Of a stretch of 64,000 nucleotides of DNA, positions 1 to 14,100 are shown piece by piece. The stretch is taken from positions 188,978-252,977 of the forward strand of contig NMRA01000340.1 of NCBI GenBank assembly GCA_002633005.1. Direction: 5' to 3'. Below the pieces are notes generated by a model. That model saw nothing but the letters and a program-made list of their open reading frames with translations, did not search any database and was not told the origin of the DNA. Both the position numbers and the translations under genes were made by a program. Position 1 is the stretch's first letter. Each line of letters opens with the position of its first letter. This DNA is from Phoronis australis. Lineage: Eukaryota; Phoronida; Phoronidae.

Positions 1-837
1 GGGGGGGGTAGGTGGTAAGCTGAGTGTGGGCACAAATGACTGTTCAAGTTAATGCCCAGGGAGCCACATTGATGGGTGGGGGGATTTTCGTAATCAATAC
101 TGTTGCCGTTTCTTCATTCAGATTGCAGTCTTTGTAGAAAGGGTCGGCATCTGTAATGGAGTGATTGCGTCCAGCTTAACTTCATTTGCGTGACGCAGCT
201 TTTTACGCATCATACTAGTATCTTTAAATTTTTCAGTTCCACCTTGCTGATCTGTCTGTTCAGCTGCACACAAATATCATAATGTTGGAATGTGCATGTG
301 TTGCAAAGTTCAAGTTTCATATCACATTCTAAAATTAAGTGCCTCAAACAGTTTCTTCCCTAAACTTTCATATCACAGGCTAAAATTAGTATGGTAGACA
401 TACTCAGCTAATGCATGAACTTTCATTTACACTTTCAAAACTTAACATTTAAATGCCTTGTCAGTTTTATCCAATACGTTCACAGCAGACACCATCAGAA
501 CAACAGATGTGTGTTGAAAGCTGTTGAATTTTTGATACTGATGCCTTGAGTACCATTTGGAGGCTATTACTTGTTAGTAAGGTTGCGAGCTTGCTCACGA
601 AAACACTAGCCTTTCGCCCATTCCATCTTCCGGCCGTGGGAGAAACTTGCCTTACGGAATGCACCGCAGGCTTTGTGTCTAGGTTGTGTGCTCTGTGATC
701 TCATAATCCTGGTCGACCAATAAGTCTGCTCAGAATGTTAAGTCACAAGTCAAAGCCTTGTCATTAACTCTTATACTGATTGGCATTTTTCTCCCGAGAC
801 AAGTTGCCAATATATTTATTTATCAGTCTTTTTTCAG

Positions 838-912
838 AGTGTGGTAGGGTGTAGACGGACCACGATTGCAAGGTTCACTGAAGAAGTTGATTTGAGAGAT
901 TCTGCTTGAAAG
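838..912 (+). other. possible 5' non-coding exon of the SNARE gene
   Basis: A pyrimidine-rich tract ending in TTTTTTCAG at 837 is followed by 75 nt and a good donor (GAAAG then GTGAGC at 913). It has no long open frame. It lies about 10 kb upstream of the first coding exon on the same strand, so it could be an upstream 5' UTR exon. There is no transcript evidence, and chance splice-like pairs are common in 10 kb. Confidence 0.25.
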
Positions 913-1254
913 GTGAGCTATTATTTCTTAATTGTGTGAAAGTTATTCTTAGAGTGTCCAAATTTACAAACTTGTTAAAAACTAGTGACGTGTTCTTGGC
1001 ACTACTAAGTGCAGTCAGTGCGAACAATTGATAACCAGTGCTGTAGCTGGTATGCCAATGTGACTTTTCGGATATTGAAAAATATTAAACCATTGATGTA
1101 TGTAATAGCTTTCTTAAAAATACTAGCTTTTAGGTCAACTCTCTATCATTTTTTCTTTAGTTCTCCTTCATATTTTTCCATAGTTATTGCTAATGATAAC
1201 TACTGTTTATAAAGTACTTGCATGCCTCCAATCAAAATGCATATCCCATGGCAT

Positions 1255-2085
1255 ATTTAGGCTTCCTAAGTCATATGTCCAGATACCTAAACCTATGCAC
1301 GCAGGCACCTGTAGGCTAAACTACGCCTAAACCATCTATTTCTTATAGGCTGCTTAAGGTCATACAGTCTATGTCTCCTAGCACCTGTAGATTTCCTAGG
1401 CCTAATGCATGTAGACTACTTAAGTCCTGGCACCTGTTGATTACCCCCACACCTCCCGGCACCTGTAGGCCCCCTAAGTGCATACATTTGTAGGCTAGCT
1501 AACCTCCTGACACTTATAATCTACTTAGGTTCATACATCCTAGCACCTGCAGGCTACCTATGTCGATAAATCCTGACACCTGTAGGTCACCCAATTCCAT
1601 ATCTTCTGACACCTCACCTAAATCGGTGTTTTCTGCAACGTGTTTTGACTCCTTGCTGTTCCGGGTTTGAATTCCGTTAATACAAGTTTGGTTTTCTTGC
1701 GCCTGAGTTTGAAAACCTATGCAAGGAGTTCAAACTTTCGGAAATTGATCACTTCTTGCTAACTAGGATGTGTTGGCACCAGCACAATGCATTTATTCCA
1801 AGACTACTTTCCGCAGTATGGTCATGAACTTTTCAACAAGTTTATGAATTTGTCAACTCCTGTCGAGTGAAAGAACACTGTAAATACATACCCCCCTGAC
1901 ACGCTTGGGTTCAGTTACACCTGTATTCTACCTAAGCCCATACGTCCAAACACTTGTAGGCTACTCAAACCCATACATCTGGACACCTGTAGGCTAATTA
2001 AGTCTATACCACCTGTCAAATGTAGACTATTCAAGCCCATACCTCCAGATACCTGTAGATTACCTTTAGCACCCATCCCTCCAAG
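1255..2085 (+). repeat. degenerate minisatellite, interrupted
   Basis: Many copies of a roughly 30-40-bp unit with CACCTGTAGGCTACCTAAG and CCATACATCCTGGCA motifs occupy about 1255-1615 and 1890-2085. Unrelated sequence at about 1620-1885 splits the array. Spacing is irregular, so it is old. Confidence 0.75.
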
Positions 2086-2482
2086 GCGTTGCTACTTAAC
2101 CTGCACTGCCATTTTGAACGGGAAGAGCAAATTAAGTGAATTTTTTGCATGTGGATCCTCTATGGTATACTCTTTCATATGAACTCAACAATTTTTTTCT
2201 CAGACTTTTCCTTTGGATTTATTTGACTTTCAATTTCACACAATGTTGAAAATTTTCAAAAAAAGTTGCAATTTTGTGAAACTAATCTGTTAGATAAAGT
2301 TTCAAACAGGCTTTCAGAAGATTTTTTCATTTTTCGCTATGACTTCTCGTTATCGAATTATTCGGGATTTTTTGATGACGCTGTTCCTTTGTTGACTGTA
2401 GTTTTGTTGGTTTACCTTCTGTTGATCAAGACTATATTTCTTACTCATTTCTGACATCTCCATTCGTCATATAGTTGTTATC

Positions 2483-2532
2483 ATCATGTTCATCATTGAC
2501 ACCTTGATCATCATCATCATTGTCATCATCAT
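2483..2532 (+). repeat. CAT microsatellite
   Basis: Imperfect (CAT)n: two blocks of ATCATCATCATC-type sequence. Confidence 0.8.
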
Positions 2533-3730
2533 CTCCACTGTAGTCTTTTCAGTCAGTTTCATCAAGGGCCGCTCTGAGCCCTTTAATTTTTTGCTCATAC
2601 TTGTTTTAAGTTTATCAGTTACGATGTTTTCTTTAAAACGGTAACTTATTTACAAACTGTTTATACCTGTACACACAGTTTTCCAGGAAATCATTAGGTG
2701 GCATTTGCTAAAAATTTAAATATTCACGGACGGTTTTGATTAAACGTAGCATCTTTAATTCTCTGATACCAGAGTTCTTGAGACAAGCCTGAGTTGCTAA
2801 TGGTATGAGTATTTTGCCACCTGAATGAGACCAGGTTCTTTTGAAAAACTCGTTAGTTGCCCAAAGGTTTGCGGGTTGCGTATGTTGAGGAACCCAAAAT
2901 TCGCACGAAATGGGAATTCACTAAGAAATGGGCGTCTCAATTGTATGAATTGGCAGTTTAGTACGTAGGCAGAAATTTTGCTAGTGGACGTAAAGCTGAA
3001 CATGGCGATTATTCTTGAAGGGTACAGTATACGTGTATGATGCAAATTGACAGTGGTATCAATGTATCGTACATTTTTAGGTAGTGTGTACGCCACTCTC
3101 GGTCTGTTTTCTACGTGCTAGTGTTGTCAAAGTCTAGCAGAGCTGTAGCACTTCCCCATGGTGAAGTGTATATGTGCCAAGTAGTTTTGATAAAAACTGC
3201 TACCTTGCTGTAGTTTGCCATGTAAACTGCAGCTGATACTACTGGCAACATGCCAAAGTTAACATCTAGACACAGGTATTTAGGTATTAAAACTTGACGT
3301 GACCTCTTCTGACTCCATGAACTCTAATTGCGAAATGAAACTGAGTAGTAGTAGACTATTCTGAATGAACTTTGGCACTGGAGGCTCAGGTCTGCAGATC
3401 GGGACACCTATTTCATTGTATTATTTAATGGGAGCTGTCTTTACTTGACATTTCTCATTTTTTATGTAAACGTGATCGATCTTGATAAGTGAAATTTCAC
3501 CTGAACCGAAGGTGAGTAGTTTGTTCACACCTGGCGAGTCGAAATGAATGCTACTGCTAGCAGCACATTTAAATACCATTTGCCAAGTTTTATATGTTCA
3601 GTGCTTGATTAGTTTTATTGATTAATATATATTCTTTCATTTAGAAAACGTTTAATACTAATTTCCTGTTAAAAGGTGCCTTTCTCTGATATCTAAAGGG
3701 GGCACTTATCTTAAAAGTATGACTCACTCC

Positions 3731-3860
3731 GAGATGCCATCTTGTAGAGTCATTCTGTTAAACAAAAACCATGAGATGCCATCTTGTGGAGTCATTCTAT
3801 TAAACAAGAACCATGAGATGCCATTTTGTGGAGTGGAGTCATTCTATTACACAAGAACCA
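3731..3860 (+). repeat. 42-bp tandem repeat, three copies
   Basis: Units start GAGATGCCATCTTGTAGAGT at 3731, 3773 and 3815. The 62-codon open frame through it is a by-product of a unit length divisible by three. Confidence 0.95.
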
Positions 3861-4221
3861 TCGATTACAAAACACAAGCAGCAGCAAGGGGACATAAATC
3901 AAGTTGAATAAAACCAAGTTTATTTTCCTCATACCGTCCACTGTAAACTGTGCACACAACTGAAGATTTTCATTAATTTGTAATCTGACAAGAGAATTTT
4001 TTTAAGTTATAGAAATGAACATTTATGAAACCGAATTATAGCAAGCGTTGATAAAGATTAAAGTGCAAAAACAACACATTTCACATTTCAATACCGTTCT
4101 TGGGGGAGTGAGGCGATGGAAAACAAAAAGTGTTTTAAGAATAGCCTACATCACTGTGGTATAATATACCGAAATAAAACAGTTCAGAAGTCTTATGATT
4201 TCTAGTCATACATTTTGTGTT

Positions 4222-4310
4222 GCTGCCTGGGAACCAGTTTTCTCCACTGAATAATGATTATCAAACTGGTTCTCAAAATTTGGGTACGTTACTTCAGACT
4301 ACTGCCACAA
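4222..4310. mobile_element. palindromic MITE family 1, copy 1
   Basis: GAACCAGTTTTCTCCACTGA...TCAAACTGGTTCTC forms a hairpin around ACTGAATAATG. It belongs to the group with the TACGTTA...TCAGAC outer arm, like the copy at 57671. Confidence 0.75.
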
Positions 4311-5644
4311 TTTTGGGCTGGAATAGTATCTTTGATATGAAAGTGGTTTTCAGCCTGACAGTCATTGCCATGCATTAGACATGAAGGTTGTTCGTTGTTT
4401 TGAAAACTGCAATATTTCATCATTTATATATAGTTTGTACACTGATTTCGAGCAAAGAAATAATAAAAAAATTCATTTCCTATTTCTTAAAGGCTGATTG
4501 CCTGACTGCAAGCTGTGGAAAGTTTCCCATTCAAGCCAAATAATCTAATTTTCTTAATCGTTGTCATTATTGTAGATCAACTGACTTACAGCAGTAGAAT
4601 TTCACTTGTCCACCAAACTCTTTCTTGGTAAATACATAAAAATTGGCGTCCATTCATTAAGAGTGAATTTAATGATAAATATCAATGTTCTAATAATCAG
4701 ACGAAGAATGTTGATAATCAGACTAAGAGCAGTAAATGTGCTTAGAGACTATCAGTGAAGTGCCCCCAATGCAAGACACAATATGGCAGCATAGATTATA
4801 GTACATGGACCACCAACTCCGTATACTTTCAATGGACGAAATCTGTGATGTTACGCAGAAGCCCTGACATCATTATTCACTAGCGACACCTGGCCAATTT
4901 AACAGGTTTACCGGTATTTCCAGCAAGTACGTCGTCTGCTGATCATGGTCGGCTGTTGTGTCATCACAATACACTGAAACATATAATTTAAGAGAGTGGT
5001 GCCTCCTCTAGGATAGTATGCAAGAAAATGTCGGAGTTGCGAATCTGTTGTCTATAATCTATGACGACAGGCAAGTAGCTTTAGCAGTCTTATGTTCTAC
5101 ACAATAGCTGCAATTGGACAATGTTTTGAGAATCTGGGCATTCATGACGATGATAGAGAGGCCTTTGGAAAACGATAAAACTAGTTACTTTAACAATTAT
5201 TTTTATCTGGAATTGATGAGATTTTACACAATATTAAATTATTAAATCCTTGGTAACCATGGCGAAATAAGATTAAGCTAAGAAATGTACACACTTTGCA
5301 CACTTTTGCTCTTCCTCATCAATTGGTCTGTCCCCAGGGTCTCGTTTTGTCTGGGTACATAGGCGTTAATGACCATCTCAAAGAAACAATCAATAACAGG
5401 AGCGGGCATTAATCTTTCAGATCTGAGCATCTGATCTGTATACATTGAAACCTCCATTGCTGATTTCGTCTTGGTAGTCCATCTCTGGCTACTGTGATGG
5501 ACTTAGAAAAACATGTTGTGTTCGTGTCAAACAGTGATCTTTCCTTGGTTACTGTTAAAGCAGTTACAAAGCCCCATAATTCCTTGGCAAAAAATTTATT
5601 TGCACCACTATCATTATGATATTGCTCTCACAAGTGTCCCTTAG

Positions 5645-5835
5645 TAAAACTGGAGGTGATTTCAAAGCTTTGACAGAACTGCCAGTTTCTTGGTGCTTGA
5701 GACCAAGGTCTACAAGTGTGCACCAAGTATGGTCTCAAGGAATAACGAATTCTCAGTTCTCCACAAACCTGGAAATCACTCCTCACCTTCCCTGAAGGAC
5801 AAGTTGAGACAGGTTTCAGGAAGTGGTCCAAATCA
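5645..5835. mobile_element. foldback MITE family 4, copy 1
   Basis: A long imperfect hairpin has CAGTTTCTTGGTGCTTGAGA facing TATGGTCTCAAGGAATAACG and then TTCTCAGTTC. Outer parts match the copies at 48965 and 63795. Confidence 0.65.
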
Positions 5836-6444
5836 TTGCAATTTTTCATTGATGGCAAGCGGGGTTTACATAACGGCTTTAAAGAGGCATGGAACGCAAA
5901 AGCTCGTCAAAAATATATTATAAACAATTCCTGAAGAAAGCTTTATCTTGCAACATCCAGTACAGAGTAATTCACTTTACCCTGTGAGGACATTTCCAGA
6001 AAAATCACAAAATACATGATTTTCTGAAAAACGGACGAAGGAAGAACTCTGGGGTTACAGCACAGTTTCTAATCTCCCTCCCATGCGCTCAGTCATGTGC
6101 TTAAGTCGGAAGATCAAATTTTCCATATAAGGGAAATGTGCTATGTCTGGCCATACTAAATAATAATCGACGAATTCTGTTTCAGTGGCAGAGAACCACT
6201 ATTAGTATTGCAGTTTAGCCTGTTTATCGTGTTCCATATGTCTTTATGATTATGGTTTTTACAGCCAAAAAACCCCTTTGTGGGAAAGACTTCACGTAGT
6301 TGTTAGCTGTGACCGAAGCTATAAAAGAACAAGATCCCTTGTGTTTTTGTGATTTGATTGCAAATGACCAATTGTTGCCGATGTCTGCTAGCTGAAATTA
6401 ACGCTGGTGACTTAAAATGTTAACTACGCTTAAAATGCTCTGGT

Positions 6445-6560
6445 CACTCGTGAGCGATTTAGCTCTTTAGCGGAGTATTTGGGTGGGGACACAAAGATTT
6501 CCTAGTTCGAATGTGCGTGGGGCTGGTTCCAGAAAGTTTTCTTTTTTGCCTCTTCTGTCA
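6445..6560 (+). mobile_element. tRNA-derived SINE head
   Basis: TTAGCTCTTTAGCGG (A-box like, about 6459) and CCTAGTTCGAATG (B-box like, about 6501) stand about 45 nt apart inside a tRNA-like head. T-rich sequence follows. It is a different family from the SINE at 43180. Confidence 0.55.
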
Positions 6561-8250
6561 CTTTGAAATGGTTTGCCATTTTGTCAGTTTTGGAAGTTAG
6601 AGCCTAAGAGGTGAATAAAATTAACTTAAGGATATTTCAAACCGTATTCACAAAAATTGGCCATTTTTACATTATTTCACAATACCTTATCTTCATTCTC
6701 GGAGAACTTCAAATACATAACTATCTACATATGAGTGCATTACACGATCCCCGTCCGTCTGACGTGTGCTGTTGTTTCTTCTTGAACCTTGATGGATGTT
6801 CATGGAAATGTTCTTCTCATAGATAGAACGACCTTAGGGAATTTTTGGATAGATCCAGCTACCACTACCTATATCTACTGAGTTTCAAGACGACATGCTA
6901 AATGGAATCTCCGTCATATGGTGCTTCCTTGGGAATCCAAAAGAGGTCACTATTAGGGCAAAATTTAAGTCTGCATTTCCTGTCTTTGACTCCTTAATAA
7001 TCACAGATAAAAGTAAAATCATCAAATTTGGAAGTTAATCATTTTGCTCAACTGTGGAGACTACTGTCTTAAATTTTTGAAATGTGAATATTGACTTTCC
7101 CAAATTCACAAATTTCAGTCAATGACAATCATTCATGGCAATGTTATGTGTCACTGCATTGGAAAGCATGTAACGTGTTGTTAGTGACGGTTTTCGATAA
7201 TTTTATGAATTGTCCCACCTATTTTCAGGCTCAGTGTTGATTCAAAACGCGGTGTCCGATGCTGGAGGAATGTGGTGAAAGCCAAAATTACCCAAGTTCC
7301 AATCTTCAGAATCATGGAAATTTTGTCTTGAATTTCAATGTGTCCAAAAATCTAGAGAGGATACCAAACTGCAGAGATGAAATGAAAAAATGTTGCCATG
7401 ACATTGATTTAATCAGTGAGATGGAACTTCATTGGCTTAAAGGTAGTCATGTGGAACTTGGAACTTTTATATCTATATTCTGTTAGGTACTATTGGGTGT
7501 CTGGAAACAATATCGATGTAATGCCCATTTAGACCAAAAACCCAGCCATCAAAAATCATGATAATCAAAAAAAAAGCAACTAAGTCATGGTCTTCTCTGA
7601 GTTTATCAGTTTGGATGTGGGTTAATTGTATATCTATGGAAATTAAAACACGGACACTTTGTTTTAAGTTCCTTATCTCGCACAATTATAGCCTGTTTGC
7701 GTGGGTCATGCTCTGCGCTTAGTTGCAAAAACATGCAGCCTAGCACTGTTTGGTTAACGTGCTTCAACTTAATTACATGGCGATTATGGTTGTTTAAGGT
7801 TGCTAAATAACATCTTCATTAATATAAAACATATTAGACAATGGAGAGTAATCAGTTCTCATGTTGAATAACTACCAAAAGAACGGTGACAGAGCGCATG
7901 GGTCTCTGGGTAAGACAAAACAAGTCAAATAGCATATTCCATTGTAGTGCAATTTTATTTCCATTTAAAGTTACAAGACCTGAGTTTGGTGAAAAAGATG
8001 ATTAAAGTTGCATTTCACCGATTAGTTGTTTAAACAACAAAAACCAAGTTCTTAAGCCTTTTTCTCATAAAATTAGTCTCATCCATTTCATGTCACTGGT
8101 AATGTCTACCTGGGCCATTTCTCGCAGGCAATCCGTACTTGGGCTAGCCAGCCGCAATAAAGTTTCTTGAGTTGCTGATGGTTTCTCATGTTCTTTTTGG
8201 TGATGGAAATGGAATCCTATCATGGTAACGAACATTATGACACAAATTCT

Positions 8251-8733
8251 AAAGGCCCTTTCACACTAACGTCGACGCCTCGATGTTTTGCGGAGTTGCA
8301 GTCAGCATGTACGATTAACTTCTGTCCTGTGCCAGTTAACTTCGCTGTAAACAGGCGGATTTAAGATTGCACCGTCGACATTACGGTGAGGTGTGAACGG
8401 TTGTCTTCGATCCCCTCAAAGTTATCGCCAGGGATCACTGTTATCGTCAACAACTAAAGTCGTTTTGCTTATATTTTGCTCGAATAATCACAAATCGAAT
8501 TAGAAGTAAGTTTTATGTAATTTAGCATGGGAATGTTCTCAAATTGAATTGTCACATTAAAAAAAATCTTAGCGTGCGTGCGATGCATCAGCGTTACCTT
8601 GTGATTACTTCGATGACGACAGGGTCACCTACCATCTACTGCGATGTCCGTTAACTACTAAAGCCGGTATGAACGGTTCAGTTAACTTCATAGTTTACAT
8701 CGACCGGAGTTAAGTGAGTATGAGAGGGCCTTA
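8251..8733. mobile_element. MITE family 2 (PIF/Harbinger-like ends), copy 1
   Basis: The terminal inverted repeats are AAAGGCCCTTTCACACTAAC and GTATGAGAGGGCCTTA. The body of about 480 bp is reverse-complementary to the element at 12467-12977. GGCCCTTTCA ends suggest a PIF/Harbinger origin, but I could not settle a target-site duplication, so the superfamily is uncertain. Confidence 0.8.
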
Positions 8734-10972
8734 TGAGAGCAAAAAGGACAAATTTTAGCCATTAGTAAAGTGGGATGAAAGGCTGCTTTAAAAATTCAAA
8801 TTAAATTGATACTTTTACATGTTATACATGAAAAATAAATGATGTTTGGTCTTGATACAAGAACTTCTTTTAGCCTCATTACATAACAATGCGGAAAATT
8901 TCTGTATTAATTTTGCGGTTTCCTCATCACTGACCTGGTGTTGGTAGAAAAAATTAAAATTTTGTGAAAATTTCTAACCTTGTGCTTATTTTGATTCCTG
9001 ACTATTCAAAACCATTTGAAAGTGTGTGCACAAATAGGTTAAGTTTGAATAAACATCCTTTTAGATGCTTTTTAATCATAATAAACTGCAGCTGATATTA
9101 TAGTACGAAATCATAGAAGAGATTGTTCTAAAAATGAAACCTGCAGAAATTTAGTCATGAAAAGTGAGCCCTTTTGGACGCATTGTAATAGTACATGGCA
9201 CTCTCTTGAACAGAAACTGGTTGTGAGCTTCTTTTTGAGTAATAAAATGGACTTTGAAAGTTTTTGAAATGTTTCCTTTAGCCCAGCTGGTTGTTCAATA
9301 GTTCTGTCTATTCACTACTTGCATGAAGTTGCCGTTATGCTTGAGAACGAGGTATTGTTACCAAACTACAATGGTTCTGCAACTTAGAACATGTGTGCTT
9401 TCACCTTTACATTATTAAAGCTGGTGCCAAATCAAGGCACTGTGACCTAAACAACTACACACAGCAATCATTATTTGCAGCGCAAACCAAAGTGTGCGAG
9501 TATTGAATACTGCTAGTTTGTAAATGTCAGCCTGATTAGATATTATTTATTTATTTTTTAAACCATGTTCATGTGTACGTCTGTGTATTGGGACTTTTAC
9601 CTTTGATTTGTCGTGCAGAACATCAATGACAGTTCACTAAAGATCAAATACCTCAGAGTACCTTTGACTGATTCACCTTCAGGTTGTTGTCTAAGGAATA
9701 TCATACTCTCGTGTTGATCTAATTTTGTAGAGTCAGCTTCTACAATCTACCTTAAAGACACTGACCTCGTAGACTGATACAGTGTTGGAAAATCAGTCAC
9801 TGCTGAATTCTGGGATATCATCAACAGATTTTCCTCTTTGGTTGATCCACTATGGCAATTCTCCACTATTTTGCACAAAATTTATTGCCAAAATGTTCAT
9901 TTTCTGTTGTTCAATGGCAAATTACCTTTTTGGAAATAATGAGAACTTCAGAAGAAATTGTTTTACGACATCTACATACTGCAAACCATGCTTGTAATAG
10001 ACATAAAATCTTCGTCATCTTTGCTTTTGTGGAGGAAGTTAACAAATTAAAATGCACTTGTCGGCCATCTTGTATCCTAAATAAGTGAAGAATTTCTGTA
10101 TTATGAAGTCCTGTCTAGGTTATCCTCTTTGGTTGACCCACTATTTTAGAGTCTGACTACATTTTAGGATATTATGAGAATGCACACTTTGTCTAGTACC
10201 CTGTTTATTCTGAAGTTAGGAATCGGTTTATCGTTATTGGCTTTAAGTTGCTTCGTCTCCTCATTTGCACTTTCAAAGACAAAATCGGTATACATGCCTG
10301 GCTGTCTGTTCGTAGTACCACAAACAGGCGCACTTCTTACTAGTACCTTTCAAAAACTTCCTTTAAAAATAACGTAGATCAAAACTAGAAGTGAATTAAA
10401 ATCAAGGGAATGACACTCGCTCATTGTCAAAATCGTACCCTAACGGTGCAACATGCCTTGGCATGAAAAAGTGACCTTTTCGGATGTAAGAAATTTTGGT
10501 GAAACATGTTAGCCTGCTATGTTTCTGGTAGTTGTCCAAAGGAGTGGTGGATTATTCGCAGGGAGCAGTTTCTCACTGTGAGCTCGATTGTATTTGTTCA
10601 CTAACTACCTGAATGCATTCACGAAGGTATGACTACTGCCTCACCACTGCCACCTGGTGACATTTGCGTCACCCATCCATAAATTCCATTCACACGACAG
10701 GCTTTTCACATCACTAGCTCTCTGTCAATCAGCAGGTGAAGCGTTCAACACAGACTGCGCTCAGCAACCAGCCTATTGTTAAGATATTCCATGGATATTA
10801 GTACTGGAAGGGTTGCTGTGTGCATCTCATCTCATTTGTTCCCTTGGAGATGGCGTGAGCTATTGAGAAAGTAGCGGGATTACTGTACGTAGTTAATTGT
10901 TCTTGGAGTGCGCATTATGATCATACACATCAGAAGTAGCCTTTTTGATAATTTTATTTTTCTCACTTCTAG

Positions 10973-11118
10973 AGAGCGTCTGATAGTGACGGTGCCTTCT
11001 GTAGGTGTCGAGGGAATACGTGACAAGCTGCACCATGACTGAGGCTGATCTGTCCGATGACAACATGAGGTCGGAGCTGGAAACTCTCCAGCTGCAGATG
11101 AACCAAGTTACTGATGAG
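10973..11118 (+). CDS. SNAP25: SNARE gene exon A: 5' UTR plus first coding exon, isoform 1
   Basis: A clear acceptor (TTTTTCTCACTTCTAG at 10972) precedes 62 nt of leader, so at least one non-coding exon lies further upstream. Translation starts at ATG 11035 and runs 28 codons ([20 protein letters not shown]...NQVTDE) to donor GAG|GTAACT at 11119, in phase 0. It supplies the acidic N-terminus and first heptads of SNARE helix 1. The end, NQVTDE, is close to the same point in SNAP23 (HQITDE). Confidence 0.92.
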
Positions 11119-14100
11119 GTAACTCGTTAATTATCGATAGTCTGTCGTCCTGAAGCTAAACGTCGTCATTAAATGTCCTGTCACTCGAGCATGTGTTAAC
11201 GGCAACTTTGACGAAAAACATGCCTACTACAGAGTTCTCACTCAGTCTGCACAATGCTTAGTCCGTTATTCTTTTTTCACAATTTCTAACTGCGTTATTG
11301 TGACGGGTGCCCTTTTATAACAGTGGAATTTGCCCACATTGGTTTAATTGTATCCTATAAAACGTTTAAACACCTCCAAATAAAGTGTCTGTCACGACGC
11401 ACAGTGTTTTTTCATATGAATGATTTGTACTGGTGTTGCATTATGATCAGAGAGACATCTATTGAGTGATCAACATAACATTCTTTATATTTAGTTGATG
11501 TTGTCATAAAACCATATTGATTTTTCCTTCATAGTGCCTACACTATGCCAGTGCAACGTAACTCGGAAAGTCTCAGACAATTCTATGCGTCATTGTGTGG
11601 TTGTTGCACAGTTTTGGTCTTTCAAAGAATAGGTCTCGAAGGAATACATTTTATCATTAGGAATTATGTTTCTTGATGATGGCCAGAGTTCTTATGTTGC
11701 GAGAGCTATGGAATAGTTTCAGAGTACGGTCCTTCGTATTCTCGATGGCTTGAAGCAAACAGGTGTAGCCACCCACCAAGAAATGCTTGGGTGAAAAATA
11801 CTCAGTGCAGTGTAAAAGAAATACATAATTGTAATACTTTCTCTTTGTCTGATACATTCATTTGTTAACAAAGGTAGCACCGCGGATATTTAGCACTGCT
11901 TCCCGTGAGTGTCCTCCTCACTCATACCACATTCCTTCTCTTCCACACATGCGAGAGCATTAAACAGACAAGCATGTTCCTTCCAATTTGCTAGGCATGA
12001 TACCCCTCCCATTGTTGGGTCAAGTATATGTCTTGCAAATGAACTGGATAGCCATCTTTACAGTGATTGTTTGATTTATTGTGATATTTAAAATGAGGGT
12101 GGCTCTTCAGTGACAGCACTGCTTTCCAAGAGGACCCTCAACAACAAAATGTAAAACAGTAACATTAAACTAATAAACCAATAATTAAATACTTGGAACA
12201 AAGTTACAATTAGAACAGGTTGAGAATTTAGTTAATAAATAAATAAATGATGAAGGATGATGAAAATTTGACTAAGAGAAATGAAATAAATAGAAGTCGG
12301 TTGAAATTCTTCAGAATATTTCTTCTCATTTACAATAATTGCACATTGCCAGCTTGGCTATTCAGAGTCCACAGGGGGTAGTAAAACAATTAATCTTCTC
12401 AGCCAGAACCTTAAACCCTTTGTTAGTTGTGTTTAGTTAAAGCTCCAACTGGGACACTTGTATGACTAAAAGCCCTTTCAAACTAACTTAATTCCAGTTT
12501 GAGCAGAACCTGGGTGTAAACTGGGAAGTTAATTGAATTGTTCAAGCCAGCATTGGTAGTTAATGGCATCGAAGTAAACGGTAGGTGGTGCTGTAGTCAT
12601 CAAAGTAATCACAAGGTAGCACTGCTGCATCCTGCGCACGCTAAAGGATTTTTTAATGTGACAATTTGAAAACATTTACATGACTTGTGCTAATTGGCAC
12701 AAGACTTATTTCTTATCTGATGGGTGATTATACGAGCTGAATATAAGCAACTATTAGCAACGACACTGCCCTTTAATTGTTGATAATAGTGGCCCCTGGT
12801 GATAACTTTGAGGAGACTGGAGTTGACCACACTGCAACGTCAACGCTCTGTTGTTAAATCCACCTGTTTACTGCAAAGTTAACTGGCGCTGTTAATCCAG
12901 GATGGAAGTTAACTGTTCATACTGACCGCAACTGCCCAAAACATCCACGGGTCAACGTTAGTATGAAAGGGCCTTTAGAACTGCTTTCATTGACCTTTCA
13001 TGTCGATTTCGAAAGACCTATGATGCGTTAACGACAACCATGATTTGCAACCCTCCCCAAAATAGTAATCCACAATGGAGGCCAATCAACCCCCCCAAGC
13101 CAAAATGAAATTTTCAGTTCAAGCAAGTGATATTTAACACTAGCTTCTGCGGATTCTACCTTTCTCAGAGTCTCTGGTACACTAGGAAAGACACACACTC
13201 TTGTTATAAAAGGTGTTATGTAGAACAAAGCAACTTACTTAAGTGAAGCAACTATTTGCTGAAGTGTGCTTGAATCCCTGGGAAAGTGTACAAGTCCCAA
13301 TTTCATGTAGAAAATTTAAATAATTTTTATGCCTAAATTTGCTGTCTGTAACGTTGTATACCTGTCATTTATTGTGTTTATTGAGCTTAAGTTTTAACCA
13401 GTGATATTGTAATAGAACCCAATCTCTGTGCGCCATACTAGGCACCCACTGATTTGTGACTGAATGAGCCTTATATAATTCAAGACAGAGGGCGCTGCCA
13501 AATACACACAATCTCTTTCTCACTCACAGACTTGTAAAAGTCCTTTCATACAAGCGTATTTGCATGATGCCAGCTAGAATTGTTCAAACAGTTGTCTGAG
13601 AGAACCACGCTGACTTGAGCAATCAATATCAGGTTTTGTGTTTTTATTTAGTACATACGTCAGTGGTTGCGTTGATTATCTATAATTATGCTGCATTATG
13701 CTATGTAGTTCGCCTATTACACGACAGCAATATATTACTTTTAGCAGAGGAATTGATATTGAGCATAGTAAAAGACGGGGGTTTTGTCCAGAGTCGTGCG
13801 ACAACCCTTTCTCTGGCCAGGATCTCTTAGTTTTTGGGAGTTTTGTGCATTGATAAAATTGCTGATTTTGTAATAGGCATCTATTACAGAACTTAAACCA
13901 CCAACAGGACTATGGTGATTGGTTTCGGTAATGAAATTAACATGCTGAAATGACCAGAACACAATAGCCCAATGTGTACCACCAGCTCTAACAATGTGTG
14001 CCACCAGCTCTAACAAAAGATATATTGTGGGTAGTTACCCCCCCGTGGGTAGTTACCCCCCATCCCCCCTCTTCCATCATCTCTTCATCACAACTTTTCA

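Larger units (their letters stand above)
1..10972. other. 5' flank or first introns of the SNARE gene; no gene recognised
   Basis: I see no protein-coding exon here on either strand. The open frames are short and without familiar motifs. It contains the minisatellites at 1255-2085 and 3731-3860, MITEs at 4222, 5645 and 8251, a SINE head at 6445 and one possible non-coding exon at 838-912. Because exon A begins with an acceptor, a transcription start for isoform 1 should lie in or upstream of this stretch. Confidence 0.6.

Noticed and set aside
3719-3907. 62-codon frame with repeated EMPSCRVILLNKNH
   Set aside because: It only reflects a 42-bp tandem repeat whose unit length is a multiple of three.
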